Positions 32,472 to 40,839 of a DNA stretch of 64,000 nt are shown here, in pieces (positions within the stretch are counted from its first letter, which is position 1; each line of letters starts with the position of its first letter). The DNA is taken from positions 1 through 64,000 of the forward strand of contig NZ_JAMZIK010000111.1 in NCBI RefSeq assembly GCF_024178315.1, read 5' to 3'. The position numbers and the translations under genes were made by a program. The notes beneath the pieces are model-generated. The model was not told the origin of the DNA. It saw only the letters and a program-made list of their open reading frames with translations, and searched no databases. The DNA comes from Siccirubricoccus soli (GTDB lineage: Bacteria > Pseudomonadota > Alphaproteobacteria > Acetobacterales > Acetobacteraceae).

Positions 32472-33542
32472 CTACTCGGCATCGAGCGGGGCGTTGAGCC
32501 TCACGCCAGGCACGCGGATGCCGGCTGGCCGCCCCTTCCTCGTCGCGCCCTGCCAGGTGCGCAGATAGACCTCCGGCAGCGGCGGGCCGTCCTCGCAGGC
32601 GAGCCAGAGCCGCAGCAGGTGCCGGCGCCGCCCGGGCTCCGGGAAGTCCTCATAGGCGGTGCGCGAGTGGGCGATCCAATGGTTGTTCAGGAATTGGATG
32701 TCGCCCGGGCGGAACTCCATGTCGAGATGGATCCCGGGACTCTCGGCGAGCTGGTCGAAGAGGTCGCAGGCGGCGTCGAGCTGGGGCGTGATGCGCGGCA
32801 CCGCGGGGAAGCGCTGCGCCTTTCGCATCGCGCTGCGGACATAGGTGGTGATCAGCCCGCCGCCCGGCATCGGGTTGAAGGCCGGCACCGCGTACCACTC
32901 CTCCCCGCCCTCCGGCACCTCGCCCCGGCGGTCGCGGTAGAGGGGCTTCGCGAGTTCGGCTGCCAGGTCGGGGCGCTGCTTCAGCATCTCGTTGTAGATC
33001 GCGGCCGAGCTGGCGATGCTGGACAGCCCGCCCGCCTTGGACGGCTTCAGGCAAAGCAGCGCGACGATGTCGGAGCTGTCGGTGTGGTAGGGCAGGCGCG
33101 CCGCTGTCTGGTAGCCGCGGGCGGTCGGCTGCGCGTAATCCGCGCCGATATCCTTCACATGGCCGAGGATGTGGCCCTTGGCGTTCTGCGACACCGGCTC
33201 CCCGAGCATGGTGCCGAGACCGAAATAGGCGATGGCGCATTGCCGCACGCTCCAGCGGTCCACCGGCACGCCGCGCACCAGGATGAAGCCGGTCCCGTGC
33301 AGCACGGCCCGCCTGATGTGCTCGACCAGCGGGGCAAGGCCAGGCACCCGCAGATCCTCCGGGCCGATCGCGGCGATGTCGATGCCGGTGGCGTCGAGCC
33401 GCCGCACCGCGGTCTCCAGCTCATCGACCTCGGCGGGCGACAGGGGGCGGATCCAGTCCGTCCGTCTCGCCATCTCCGGGCCGTACCAGACGAAGGGCCC
33501 CGAGACGGGCCGGAGCTCGGCCGGCGCTGGCATCATGTTCAT
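32472..33542 (-). CDS. TauD/TfdA family 2-oxoglutarate-dependent dioxygenase
   Basis: A 356-residue non-heme iron oxygenase. The iron ligands are likely His and Asp in RLPYHTDSSDIVALL and the distal His in NNHWIAHSRTAYED, with the 2-oxoglutarate Arg in GRRRHLLRLWLA. The family motif GTGFILVRGVPVDRW is present. Substrates in this group range from sulfonates to aryloxyacids and gamma-butyrobetaine; none can be named. The start at 33542 (MNMMPAPAE) is chosen over 33575 because a ribosome-site-like GGGAGGAAC lies upstream. It is 48 bases downstream of the YeiH-like gene. Confidence 0.88.
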   Translation of the reverse strand: MNMMPAPAELRPVSGPFVWYGPEMARRTDWIRPLSPAEVDELETAVRRLDATGIDIAAIGPEDLRVPGLAPLVEHIRRAVLHGTGFILVRGVPVDRWSVRQCAIAYFGLGTMLGEPVSQNAKGHILGHVKDIGADYAQPTARGYQTAARLPYHTDSSDIVALLCLKPSKAGGLSSIASSAAIYNEMLKQRPDLAAELAKPLYRDRRGEVPEGGEEWYAVPAFNPMPGGGLITTYVRSAMRKAQRFPAVPRITPQLDAACDLFDQLAESPGIHLDMEFRPGDIQFLNNHWIAHSRTAYEDFPEPGRRRHLLRLWLACEDGPPLPEVYLRTWQGATRKGRPAGIRVPGVRLNAPLDAE

Positions 33543-33589
33543 GGCTGTTCCTCCCGTATCCGTCTGCCCCGCCATGGCCGGGGCCGGCG

Positions 33590-34627
33590 TCAGATCACCT
33601 CCAGCAGGGCGACGCCGGCCAGCCCGAGCAGGGCGATGAAAAGGCTGCTGGCGGCCCCAAGGAGCAGGGGCGCGCCGCCGCGCGCGCGCAGCGCCCTGAG
33701 GTCGGTGGAAAGGCCGAGCGCCGCGACCGCAGTCGCCAGCAGCAGTGGCACCAGCGCGCGGGACGCCTCCACCAGCGGGCCCGGCACGAGCCCGGTGCTG
33801 CCGAGCGCCACCAGGCCGAGGAAGCCCAGGGCGAACCAGGGCACCGGCGCCCTGGCCTTGTCCCCCCTGCCGGCCAGAAGACCAAGCGCGGCCACGGCGG
33901 GCGCCAGCAGGAACACGCGCGCGAGCTTCATCACCGTGCCCGACTGCGCCGCCTCCGGCCCCCCCGCGGCCGCGGCGCCCACCGCCTGCACCACCTCATG
34001 CACCGAGGCCCCGGCCCACAGCCCATAGGTGCGCGCCTCGAGGCCGAGCGGTTCCGCGAGCGCGGGACAGACCAGCATCGCCGCCGTCCCGCAGAGCGTG
34101 ATGACGGCCAGGGCGTAGCTCACATCCTCGTCCCGGCCCTGGGCGACCTGGTTGGCCGCGACGATGGCGGAGGCGCCGCAGATCGCCGTGCCGGCGCCGA
34201 TCAGCCGGGCCAGCGATCGCTCGACGCCGAGGCGCCCGCCGAGCCAGACCGTGAAGGGCAGCGTCGCCGCCACCACGATGACGGCCAGCACCAGGGCCCC
34301 GGGGCCGAGCCCGAGAAGCTGCCCCAGCGTCACGCCGAGGCCGAGCAGCACGATGGCCGCGCGCAGGAGCGGCCGGACGGCGAAGGCAAGGCCGGGCTTG
34401 AGGGCCGCCGGCGCCCCCATCGCCGTGCGGACGCCGATCCCGATGACCAGCGCCAGCACCACCGGGTTGAGGGCGGCGATCCCGGTGGCCTTGCGCAGCA
34501 TGACCGAGGCCAGGGCGATGGCGCAGGCGGCGGCCAAGCCCGGCGCAAGGCTGCGCAGGCGGTCGGCCGCGGCGGTCACGGCCGGTCTGGACAAGGCGGC
34601 GGCCAGTACGCCCGGCGCGCTCCGCAT
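33590..34627 (-). CDS. YeiH/UPF0324 family putative sulfate exporter
   Basis: A 345-residue membrane protein with about ten helices. Family signatures are NPVVLALVIGIGVRTAMG, LRAAIVLLGLGVTLGQLLGL, the TAICGASAIVAANQVAQGRD segment and YGLWAGASVHEVVQAVGAA. UPF0324/YeiH proteins are putative exporters of sulfate-like ions from sulfonate breakdown. Paired with a TauD-type dioxygenase, this suggests release of sulfite or a similar anion, though that remains inference. It is followed upstream by a repeat cluster, so its promoter lies in 34628-34713. Confidence 0.88.
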   Translation of the reverse strand: MRSAPGVLAAALSRPAVTAAADRLRSLAPGLAAACAIALASVMLRKATGIAALNPVVLALVIGIGVRTAMGAPAALKPGLAFAVRPLLRAAIVLLGLGVTLGQLLGLGPGALVLAVIVVAATLPFTVWLGGRLGVERSLARLIGAGTAICGASAIVAANQVAQGRDEDVSYALAVITLCGTAAMLVCPALAEPLGLEARTYGLWAGASVHEVVQAVGAAAAGGPEAAQSGTVMKLARVFLLAPAVAALGLLAGRGDKARAPVPWFALGFLGLVALGSTGLVPGPLVEASRALVPLLLATAVAALGLSTDLRALRARGGAPLLLGAASSLFIALLGLAGVALLEVI

Positions 34628-34713
34628 GCCTGCCTCCCTGCTCCGTGGGGACGCGGCCGATCGGGCCGCGCCGGAGGATGGGGCAGTGCGCCATGGCCCG
34701 GCGCCATGCCCGG

Positions 34714-34777
34714 CTAGAGCAATACCCGATCACTTGATGGCTCACGCCGTGATCCGTCAAGTCGGAGGCTGCCCTAG
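34714..34777. repeat. CTAGAGC-family repeat, single hairpin type
   Basis: CTAGAGCAATACCCGATCA to GGCTGCCCTAG, with an imperfect stem (CACTTGATGGCTCACG / CGTGATCCGTCAAGT). It is a mutated relative of 24227-24291 and runs directly into the next element. Confidence 0.75.
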
Positions 34778-34880
34778 AGCAGAGCGCCGTAGGGCGGCAT
34801 CGCCCGAAGGCGTGAATCTGGTCTGCAAACAAAGGCGTAGAGCGTTTTCGGTGAACGCATGTGAACCGAAAACGCTCTAG
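34774..34880 (+). repeat. CTAGAGC-family repeat, long composite type
   Basis: The 106-base composite as at 8443-8548, with small changes (GAGCAGAGCGCC, ATCTGGTCTGC). It ends at the CTAG that abuts the tail of the broken dioxygenase on the minus strand. Confidence 0.88.
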
Positions 34881-35083
34881 ACCGGCGAGCCGGTCGCCCT
34901 TGCCGGTGACGCGGTTGCCGTAGCGGGTGTGCGGCCAGCAATCCCACATGGCGCGGTGCTGGACGCAGCGATCGTCCCGGAAGGCGATGGAGGTCTCGCG
35001 CCAGCGGGAGCGGCTCTGGAAGGGCGGGTTCGCCATGTGCTCGAACAGATAGGCCAGGATGCCGTCGCTCTCGGCGCGCGGGT
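34881..35083 (-). pseudogene. C-terminal remnant of a TauD-type dioxygenase
   Basis: The minus strand encodes RAESDGILAYLFEHMANPPF, QSRSRWRETSIAFRDDRCVQ and HRAMWDCWPHTRYGNRVTGK, the conserved end of TauD/TfdA dioxygenases: the iron ligand His in QHRAMWDCWP and the 2-oxoglutarate-binding Arg in R-x-G/Y-N-R-V. The first roughly 220 residues, including the HxD motif, are missing. There is no stop at the natural end: the frame runs on into the CTAGAGC repeat. It differs from the intact TauD gene at 32472. Confidence 0.72.
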
Positions 35084-35139
35084 ATGCGCCAGGTGCAGCC
35101 AGGGCCAACCGCGCTGATCTGCCCCTACGCCGTGGCGGC

Positions 35140-35940
35140 CTACCCGCAGCGGACGGACATGCCGCCATCCACCACCAGCTCCGTGCCGGTGACGAAGCGC
35201 GCCTCGTCGGAGGCGAGGAACAGCACGGCATTGGCGGTGTCTCGCCCGTCGCCCGCGAAGCCCAGCGGAATGCGCGACAGGCGCTGCTTCACCAGCGCTT
35301 CCACATCGCCGCCGGCGCGCTGGCCGGCCAGGCGGACCTCGACCATCGGGGTGTGCATCTGCCCTGGCACCACCGGGTTCACCCGGATGCCCTTCGGCGC
35401 GTATTGCACCGCGACGACGCGCGAGAGCTGGATCACCCCGGCCTTGGACGCCGCATAGGCCACCTGCGCCGCGCCGGTCCCGCGGATGCCGGAGGTCGAG
35501 GCGAGGTTCACCACTGCGCCGCTCCCCTGCCTCTCCATCACCGGCAACACGTGCTTGAGGGCGAGGAAGACGCTCTTGAGGTTGGTGTCGATCTGCAGGT
35601 CCCAGACCTCCTCGGCCATTTCCACCGGACCGCCGGCGGCCGAGCCGCCGACATTGTTCACCAGCACGTCGATCCGGCCATGGCGTGCGACGACGTCGGC
35701 GACCAGCCGGGCGATGGCGGCGCTGTCGGTCACGTCGAGCACCGCCGTCTCGAAGCGGCCGCCCTCGGCGGCGATCCGCTCGGCCGTCTCCGCCATGCTT
35801 TCCGGCACGCGGTCCACGCCGATCACCGTCGCCCCTTCGCGCGCCAGCCCGACGGCGATGGCGCGGCCATTGCCCCAGCCGGGGCCGACGCAACCGGCGC
35901 CGCTGACGATGGCGATCCTGCCTGCAAAGCGCTGCGGCAT
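35140..35940 (-). CDS. SDR family oxidoreductase
   Basis: A 266-residue short-chain dehydrogenase/reductase. Cofactor loop SGAGCVGPGWGNGRAIA (long form with W-G-N-G), NNVGG motif, catalytic Ser (LASTSGIRG) and YxxxK (VAYAASKAGVIQ). The C-terminus FVTGTELVVDGGMSVRCG is typical. An Asp after beta-2 (VIGVDRVPESM) suggests NAD preference. The start at 35940 (MPQRFAGRIAI) follows GAGAG; an in-frame ATG at 35955 is the alternative. It is downstream of a Bug receptor in a small minus-strand operon facing the iclR gene. Confidence 0.88.
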   Translation of the reverse strand: MPQRFAGRIAIVSGAGCVGPGWGNGRAIAVGLAREGATVIGVDRVPESMAETAERIAAEGGRFETAVLDVTDSAAIARLVADVVARHGRIDVLVNNVGGSAAGGPVEMAEEVWDLQIDTNLKSVFLALKHVLPVMERQGSGAVVNLASTSGIRGTGAAQVAYAASKAGVIQLSRVVAVQYAPKGIRVNPVVPGQMHTPMVEVRLAGQRAGGDVEALVKQRLSRIPLGFAGDGRDTANAVLFLASDEARFVTGTELVVDGGMSVRCG

Positions 35941-35986
35941 GCTTCTGCTCTCCATGGATGTCGATGCCTGGCGCTCGGCCGCGCCG

Positions 35987-36967
35987 TCAGTCGAGGACGA
36001 TGCCCGCGGCCTGCGCCACGCGCCGCCAGCGCGCGATCTCGGCCCGCTGGAAGGCGGCGTACTCCTCAGGTGTGCCGCCGGCGATGGTGTAGCCGCCCGC
36101 CTGGAGGGAATCGGCCACGGCGGGTTCGCGCAGGATGGCGGTGATCTCGGCGGCGATCCGCTCGCAGAGCGCGGGCGGGGTTGCGGCTGGCGCCATCACC
36201 GCCTGCCAGGAACTCACCTCGAAGTTGGGCAGTCCGGCCTCGGCCGCCGTCGGCACCTCCGGCAGCAGCGGGCTGCGGTGGGCAGCGGTCACCAGCAGCG
36301 CGCGCAGCCGGCCATCGCGCACCGGGCCGATGACGGAGCCGAGCCCCTGGAAGGAGATCTGCACCGTTCCGGCCAACTGGTCCATCACCGCCGTGGCGCC
36401 GCCGCGCGAGGGCAGATGCGTCGCCTCGGTTCCCGTCATCTGGGTGAAAAGCTCCATCGTCAGATGCGGCGAGGAGCCGATGCCGCTGGTGGCGTGGAAG
36501 ACGCCGCGCGGCCGCGCCTTCATCCAGGCGACCAGTTCCGCCAGGTCGCGCACCGGCGCGACCCCCGGGTTCACCACCAGGACGTTCGGCGTGGTGACGG
36601 CCAGCGTCACCGGCGCGAAGTCGGTCAGCGGGTCGTAGCCCGGGTTGCGGTACAGCACGGGATTCAGCGCGAAGACGCCGATCGAGCCGACCAGCATCGT
36701 ATGGCCGTCGGGCGTGGCGCGCGCCAGCAGCCGCGCCGCGAGCTGCCCGTTCGCGCCGGGGCCGTTCTCCACCACCACGGGCTGCCCGCTGCGTTCCGAC
36801 AGCCTGGTGCTGAAGGCCCGCGCCGCGATGTCCGAGGCACCGCCGGGCGCGAAGGGGACCAGCAGCGTCACCGGGCGAGCGGGCCAAGCCGGCTGCGCCA
36901 GGGCCGGCGCGGCCAGCCCGAACCCGGCCGCCAGGCCCAGCGCATGGCGACGCGTGACGTGATGCAT
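35987..36967 (-). CDS. Tripartite tricarboxylate transporter substrate-binding protein (Bug family)
   Basis: A 326-residue periplasmic receptor with a signal peptide containing RR (MHHVTRRHALGLAAGFGLAA, then PALAQP). Family motifs are PVTLLVPFAPGGASDIAARA, VVVENGPGANGQLAARLLA and TPDGHTMLVGSIG. No TctA/TctB permease genes are adjacent. It is divergent from the iclR gene across a 101-base gap that contains a likely IclR operator, so its expression is probably tied to that regulator. Confidence 0.92.
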   Translation of the reverse strand: MHHVTRRHALGLAAGFGLAAPALAQPAWPARPVTLLVPFAPGGASDIAARAFSTRLSERSGQPVVVENGPGANGQLAARLLARATPDGHTMLVGSIGVFALNPVLYRNPGYDPLTDFAPVTLAVTTPNVLVVNPGVAPVRDLAELVAWMKARPRGVFHATSGIGSSPHLTMELFTQMTGTEATHLPSRGGATAVMDQLAGTVQISFQGLGSVIGPVRDGRLRALLVTAAHRSPLLPEVPTAAEAGLPNFEVSSWQAVMAPAATPPALCERIAAEITAILREPAVADSLQAGGYTIAGGTPEEYAAFQRAEIARWRRVAQAAGIVLD

Positions 36968-37032
36968 GACGACGCTCCCGGCCCTTCTGCCCAGTCAGCG
37001 GGTATCACCCGATATCCATCCTGTGCAAGTGA

Positions 37033-37049
37033 CTTCCATCCTACGGAAG
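37033..37049. promoter_or_regulatory. Candidate IclR-type operator
   Basis: CTTCC-ATCCTAC-GGAAG, an inverted repeat with 5-base arms and a 7-base centre, 20 bases before the proposed iclR start. IclR-family sites often have the form TTCC-N-GGAA. Its position in the divergent gap fits control of both iclR and the Bug/SDR genes. Confidence 0.4.
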
Positions 37050-37068
37050 AGAAGGCTATAACGGCGGC

Positions 37069-37815
37069 GTGACGAGGAAACCGACCGATCCGACGAGGCC
37101 GGCAGCCGGCCCGCGGCGCGAGGCCGCGGACGCCGAGGGCAATGTGCGCGCCGTGGATCGGGCGTTGGCCATCCTGCAGTCCTTCGAGGAGGGCGACGCG
37201 GCCCTGCCGCTGGTCGAGATCGCCCGTCGCGCCGGGCTGCACCTGACCACCGCGCTCCGGCTGCTCGGCACGCTGGAAAGCCACGGCTTCGTGCAGCGCG
37301 GCGCGGCCGGCGGCTATGCTCTCGGGCCGCAATTGCTGGCACTGGGCGAGCGTTTCCGCCGCAGCCTGCGGCTGGAGGACCAGGTGATGCCGGCGCTGGA
37401 CCGGCTGCGCAGCGAGAGCCGGGAAAGCGCCGCCTTCTTCGTGCGCGAGGGCGAGCAGCGCCGCTGCCTGTTCCGCCAGGAAAGCCCGCAGCCGGTGCGC
37501 ACCGTGGCGCAGGTGGGGGATGTGGCGCCGCTCGGCATCGGCGCCTATGGCCGCGCGCTGGTCGCTCTGGAGGCCGAGCCGCGCCCGCGCCTGCCCATCG
37601 TCAGCCATGGCGAGCGCCTGCCGGAAGTCGTGGCCATCGCCGCCCCGGTGCTGAACGGGCGCGGCGCCGTCGCGGGAGCCATCGGCATCACCATGCCGCG
37701 CTATCGCTTCGACCCGGCGGCCGAGGCGCGCTGCCTGCCGCTCGTCCTGCGCGAGGCCGCCGCCCTGACCCGCGCCCTTGGCGGCGACCCCAGCCCGATC
37801 CTGGCCCTGGCCTGA
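37069..37815 (+). CDS. IclR family transcriptional regulator
   Basis: A 248-residue regulator with an N-terminal winged helix (AVDRALAILQSFEEGDAALP, LVEIARRAGLHLTTALRLLG, TLESHGFVQRGAAGGYALG) and a C-terminal effector domain (about 100-245) containing VGDVAPLGIGAYGRALVALE and VAAIAAPVLNGRGAVAGAIG. The start is a GTG at 37069. IclR proteins often sense aromatic or short carboxylic acids and control the adjacent catabolic genes, here the downstream decarboxylase-like, amidohydrolase and Bug genes and perhaps the divergent set. Confidence 0.9.
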   Translation: MTRKPTDPTRPAAGPRREAADAEGNVRAVDRALAILQSFEEGDAALPLVEIARRAGLHLTTALRLLGTLESHGFVQRGAAGGYALGPQLLALGERFRRSLRLEDQVMPALDRLRSESRESAAFFVREGEQRRCLFRQESPQPVRTVAQVGDVAPLGIGAYGRALVALEAEPRPRLPIVSHGERLPEVVAIAAPVLNGRGAVAGAIGITMPRYRFDPAAEARCLPLVLREAAALTRALGGDPSPILALA

Positions 37816-37833
37816 ACCGAGGAGGACCTCCCC

Positions 37834-38400
37834 ATGCCTCGCCTTGACCTGCCGCCCGAGGCGGCGATGACGCCGGAGCAGCGGGCCGCCTGCGCCGAGG
37901 CGGTCGCCGGCATCCGGGGCCGCGTGCCGGCGCCGATGATCGCCTGGATCCGGAACCCCGAGCTGGCCACCCGGGCGCAGAAGCTGGGTGAGTTGCTGCG
38001 CTACCAGACCTCGCTGGAGCCGCGCCTGTCGGAACTCGCCATCCTGGTCTGCGCCCGGCACTGGACCTCGCACCATGAATGGACGGCGCACAAGCGCGAG
38101 GCGCTGAAGGCCGGCCTCGATCCCGAGATCATCGCCGCCATCGCCGCGCGCCGGAGGCCGGCGCTGGGCGATGCGCGGGAGCAGGCGGTGTACGACGTCG
38201 CCAGCACCCTGCTGGCCAGCGGCCGCGTGCAGCGGCCGCTCTACGAGCAGGGCCTCGCCGCGCTGGGCGAGCGCGGCATGGTCGAGCTGGTGGGCATCCT
38301 CGGCTATTACTGCCTGGTCGCGCTGACGCTGAACGCCTTCGAGCTCGGCCTGCCCGGCAGCCTCGCCCCGGAACTCGAGGATCCGGAGGCCGGCGCATGA
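37834..38400 (+). CDS. Carboxymuconolactone decarboxylase family protein
   Basis: A 188-residue CMD/AhpD-fold protein. The core AELAIL-type helix is seen as SELAILVCARHWTSHHEWTA, where His residues follow a single Cys (C-A-R-H) rather than the redox CxxC of AhpD; this fits a decarboxylase-type member instead of a peroxidase. It starts 19 bases after iclR with ribosome site GAGGAGG. The stop overlaps the amidohydrolase start by four bases. The exact substrate is unknown. Confidence 0.88.
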   Translation: MPRLDLPPEAAMTPEQRAACAEAVAGIRGRVPAPMIAWIRNPELATRAQKLGELLRYQTSLEPRLSELAILVCARHWTSHHEWTAHKREALKAGLDPEIIAAIAARRRPALGDAREQAVYDVASTLLASGRVQRPLYEQGLAALGERGMVELVGILGYYCLVALTLNAFELGLPGSLAPELEDPEAGA

Positions 38401-39440
38401 GCACCCCGGCGCATCAGCACCAGATCCCGGTGCGCGAGGACTGGCTGGCCACCACGCGGGAAGAGGTGCTGGAGCCGGGCCAGCCGATCATCGACCCGCA
38501 TCATCACCTGTGGGACCAGCCGGGCTGGCGCTACCTGCTCGACGAGCTGCTGGCCGATCTGCGCAGCGGCCATGACGTGCGGGCCACCGTCTACATCCAG
38601 TCCTCGCGCTCCATGCTGCGCGCCGAGGGGCCGGCGGCGATGCGGGCCGTGGGCGAGACCGAATTCGCCAATGGTGTCGCGGCGATGTGCGCCAGCGGCC
38701 AATACGGCAAGGTGCAGGCCTGCGCCGGCATCGTCGGCGCCGCCGACCTCCGGCTGGGGGATGCGGTGCGCCCGGTGCTGGAGGCGCATCTCCGGGCCGG
38801 CGGCGACCGCTTCCGCGGCATCCGCCACATCGCCACCTGGGACCCCGACCCGGCGATGCTGAACCCGGCCTACCAGCCGGCCGAGGATATGCTGGACAGC
38901 CCGGGCTTCCGCGCCGGCTTCGCCCATCTCGCCGAGCTCGGCCTCAGCTACGACGCCTGGCTCTACTTCCACCAGATCCCGCGCCTGGTGGCGCTGGCCC
39001 GCGCCTTCCCGCAGGTGCCGATCGTGCTCGACCATTGCGGCGGCATCCTCGGCATCGGTCGCTATGCCGGGAAGCGGGACGAGGTCTTCGCCGCCTGGTC
39101 GGCCAATATGCAGGAATTGGCCGGCTGCCCGAACGTGATGGTCAAGCTCGGCGGCCTCGGCATGCGGCTGCCGGGCTTCGGCTTCGAGGCGCGCGACCGC
39201 GCGCCCTCCTCGCTCGAACTGGCGGAGGCCTGGCGCCCCTGGATGGAGCGCTGCATCGAAACCTTCGGCGCGGCCCGCTGCATGTTCGAGAGCAACTTCC
39301 CGGTGGACAAGGGCGGCTACGCCTACGCCGTCGGCTGGAACGCCATGAAGCGCATCGCCGCCTCGGCCAGCGCCGAGGAGAAGACCGACCTGTTCTGGCG
39401 CAGCGCCGCCCGTTTCTACCGCCTGCCCGGCCTCGCCTGA
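38397..39440 (+). CDS. Amidohydrolase family metal-dependent hydrolase
   Basis: A 347-residue TIM-barrel hydrolase of the amidohydrolase_2 group. Metal-ligand motifs: IIDPHHHLWDQPGW at the start, the strand IVLDHCGGILG (His), and the closing FESNFPVDKGG (Asp). Members include 2-pyrone-4,6-dicarboxylate lactonase and related decarboxylases, fitting the carboxymuconolactone-type neighbour and an IclR regulator. ATG at 38397 overlaps the preceding stop (ATGA). Confidence 0.9.
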   Translation: MSTPAHQHQIPVREDWLATTREEVLEPGQPIIDPHHHLWDQPGWRYLLDELLADLRSGHDVRATVYIQSSRSMLRAEGPAAMRAVGETEFANGVAAMCASGQYGKVQACAGIVGAADLRLGDAVRPVLEAHLRAGGDRFRGIRHIATWDPDPAMLNPAYQPAEDMLDSPGFRAGFAHLAELGLSYDAWLYFHQIPRLVALARAFPQVPIVLDHCGGILGIGRYAGKRDEVFAAWSANMQELAGCPNVMVKLGGLGMRLPGFGFEARDRAPSSLELAEAWRPWMERCIETFGAARCMFESNFPVDKGGYAYAVGWNAMKRIAASASAEEKTDLFWRSAARFYRLPGLA

Positions 39441-39467
39441 GCTGCACCCCCAAGAGCCTTGAGAACA

Positions 39468-40441
39468 TGCCGATGAAAAAGCGCCAATTCCTGACCGCGC
39501 TGCTGGGCGCGCCCTTCATCCTGCCGGCCCGTGCCGATGAAGCCTTCCCGACCCGCCCGCTGCGCTTCGTGGTGCCCTTCGCCGCCGGCGGGCCGAGCGA
39601 CATCGTCGCCCGCATCCTGGCCCCGCATATGAGCGCAACGCTCGGCCAGCCGGTGGTCATCGAGAACCGCGCCGGCGGCGGTGGCATGACCGGGGTGGAC
39701 GTGGTGGCGAAGGCCGCGCCGGATGGCTACACCTTCGGCATCGGCAGCGCCGGGGCGCTGGCCATCGCGCCGAAGCTCGGTCGCGGCACGCCCTATGATC
39801 CGCTCCGGGACCTGGTGCCCGTCACCCTCGGCGTGCTGGTGCCGGAGCCGCTGGTGGTGCCCGCCACCTCCCCCTACCGCACGCTGCAGGCGCTGATCGC
39901 GGATGCGAAGGCGCGGCCCGGGGCGCTGAATTTCGGCACCACCGGCAACGGCTCCATGCCGCATCTGGCGGGCGAGCAGTTCCGCGCCGCGGCCGGGCTG
40001 GACCTCGTGCAGATCGCCTACAATTCCGGCGGCCAGCTCGCCACCGCCATCCTGCGCAACGAGGTGCAGCTCGGCTTCGCCGACCTGCCGGTGCTGATCC
40101 CGCAGATCCAGGCCGGCGCCATGCGGGCGCTGGCGGTGGGGACGAAGGAGCGGCTGTCCTGGATCCCGGATGTGCCGACCTTCGCCGAGCTCGGCCTGCC
40201 GGCGGTGGATGCCAGCAATTGGCATGGGCTCGTCGCCTCGGCGCGCATGCCCGCCGGGCCGCTCGCCGCCCTCCGCCGGGCCGCCATCGCCGCCCTGCAG
40301 GACGAGGAGGTGCGCCGGCGCCTGCATGAGCAGGGCGCCATCCCCGGCGGCAACAGCCCCGAGGAATTCGGCGCCTTCATGCGCAGCGAATTGGAGAAGT
40401 GGGGCGAAGTCATCCGCCGCAACAACATCCAGCCGGACTGA
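39468..40441 (+). CDS. Tripartite tricarboxylate transporter substrate-binding protein (Bug family)
   Basis: Third Bug receptor of the window, 323 residues. The signal sequence is MPMKKRQFLTALLGAPFILP ending at ARA-DEAF. Family motifs are PLRFVVPFAAGGPSDIVARI, VVIENRAGGGGMTGVDVVAK and APDGYTFGIGSAG. It lies 27 bases after the amidohydrolase and ends the operon; a hairpin follows its stop. An ATG at 39474 is an alternative start. Confidence 0.92.
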
Positions 40442-40442
40442 T

Positions 40443-40476
40443 AGCCGGCTCGGAAAATCCTCACTTTCCGGGCTGG
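40443..40476 (+). terminator. Hairpin after the Bug gene
   Basis: AGCCGGCTCGGAAA and TTTCCGGGCTGG can pair around ATCCTCAC with two G-U or mismatched positions. It starts two bases after the stop codon. There is no T-run. Confidence 0.4.
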
Positions 40477-40839
40477 ATATCGCGTGCAGGGTTGGTGTGG
40501 CGGCTGCGCGCCAAAATCGAGGGCATACCGGCCGCGCGCCCGTAGACCGGCATCGGTCCGCATTTCGCGCGGCCGCTGTGAGAGGCTGCGGGCGGCTGCG
40601 AGGCCGGCCGCCCGGAGGCAGGAGCCGCCCTCCAGCCACGGACGGCCCCGCTTCGGCTGCCGTCGTGGCACCTTCAGCCCCTCGCGCCGCCAGATGCGCC
40701 GGCATCGGCAAAGCCCAGCAGCCAGGGCGCGGCCACCGGCAACAGGCCCGTCAGGCCGCCGCTCACGCCGCGGATGCGGATGGAATGACGCGCGCCTCGC
40801 TCCTCCCCATCGGCACGGCACGGCCGGGGGCGGGGCTGG
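40477..40839. other. Gap without a recognisable gene
   Basis: Convergent gap between the Bug gene and the hibernation factor gene. The frames here have no family resemblance and low-complexity, arginine-rich translations. Nothing else is seen. Confidence 0.5.
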
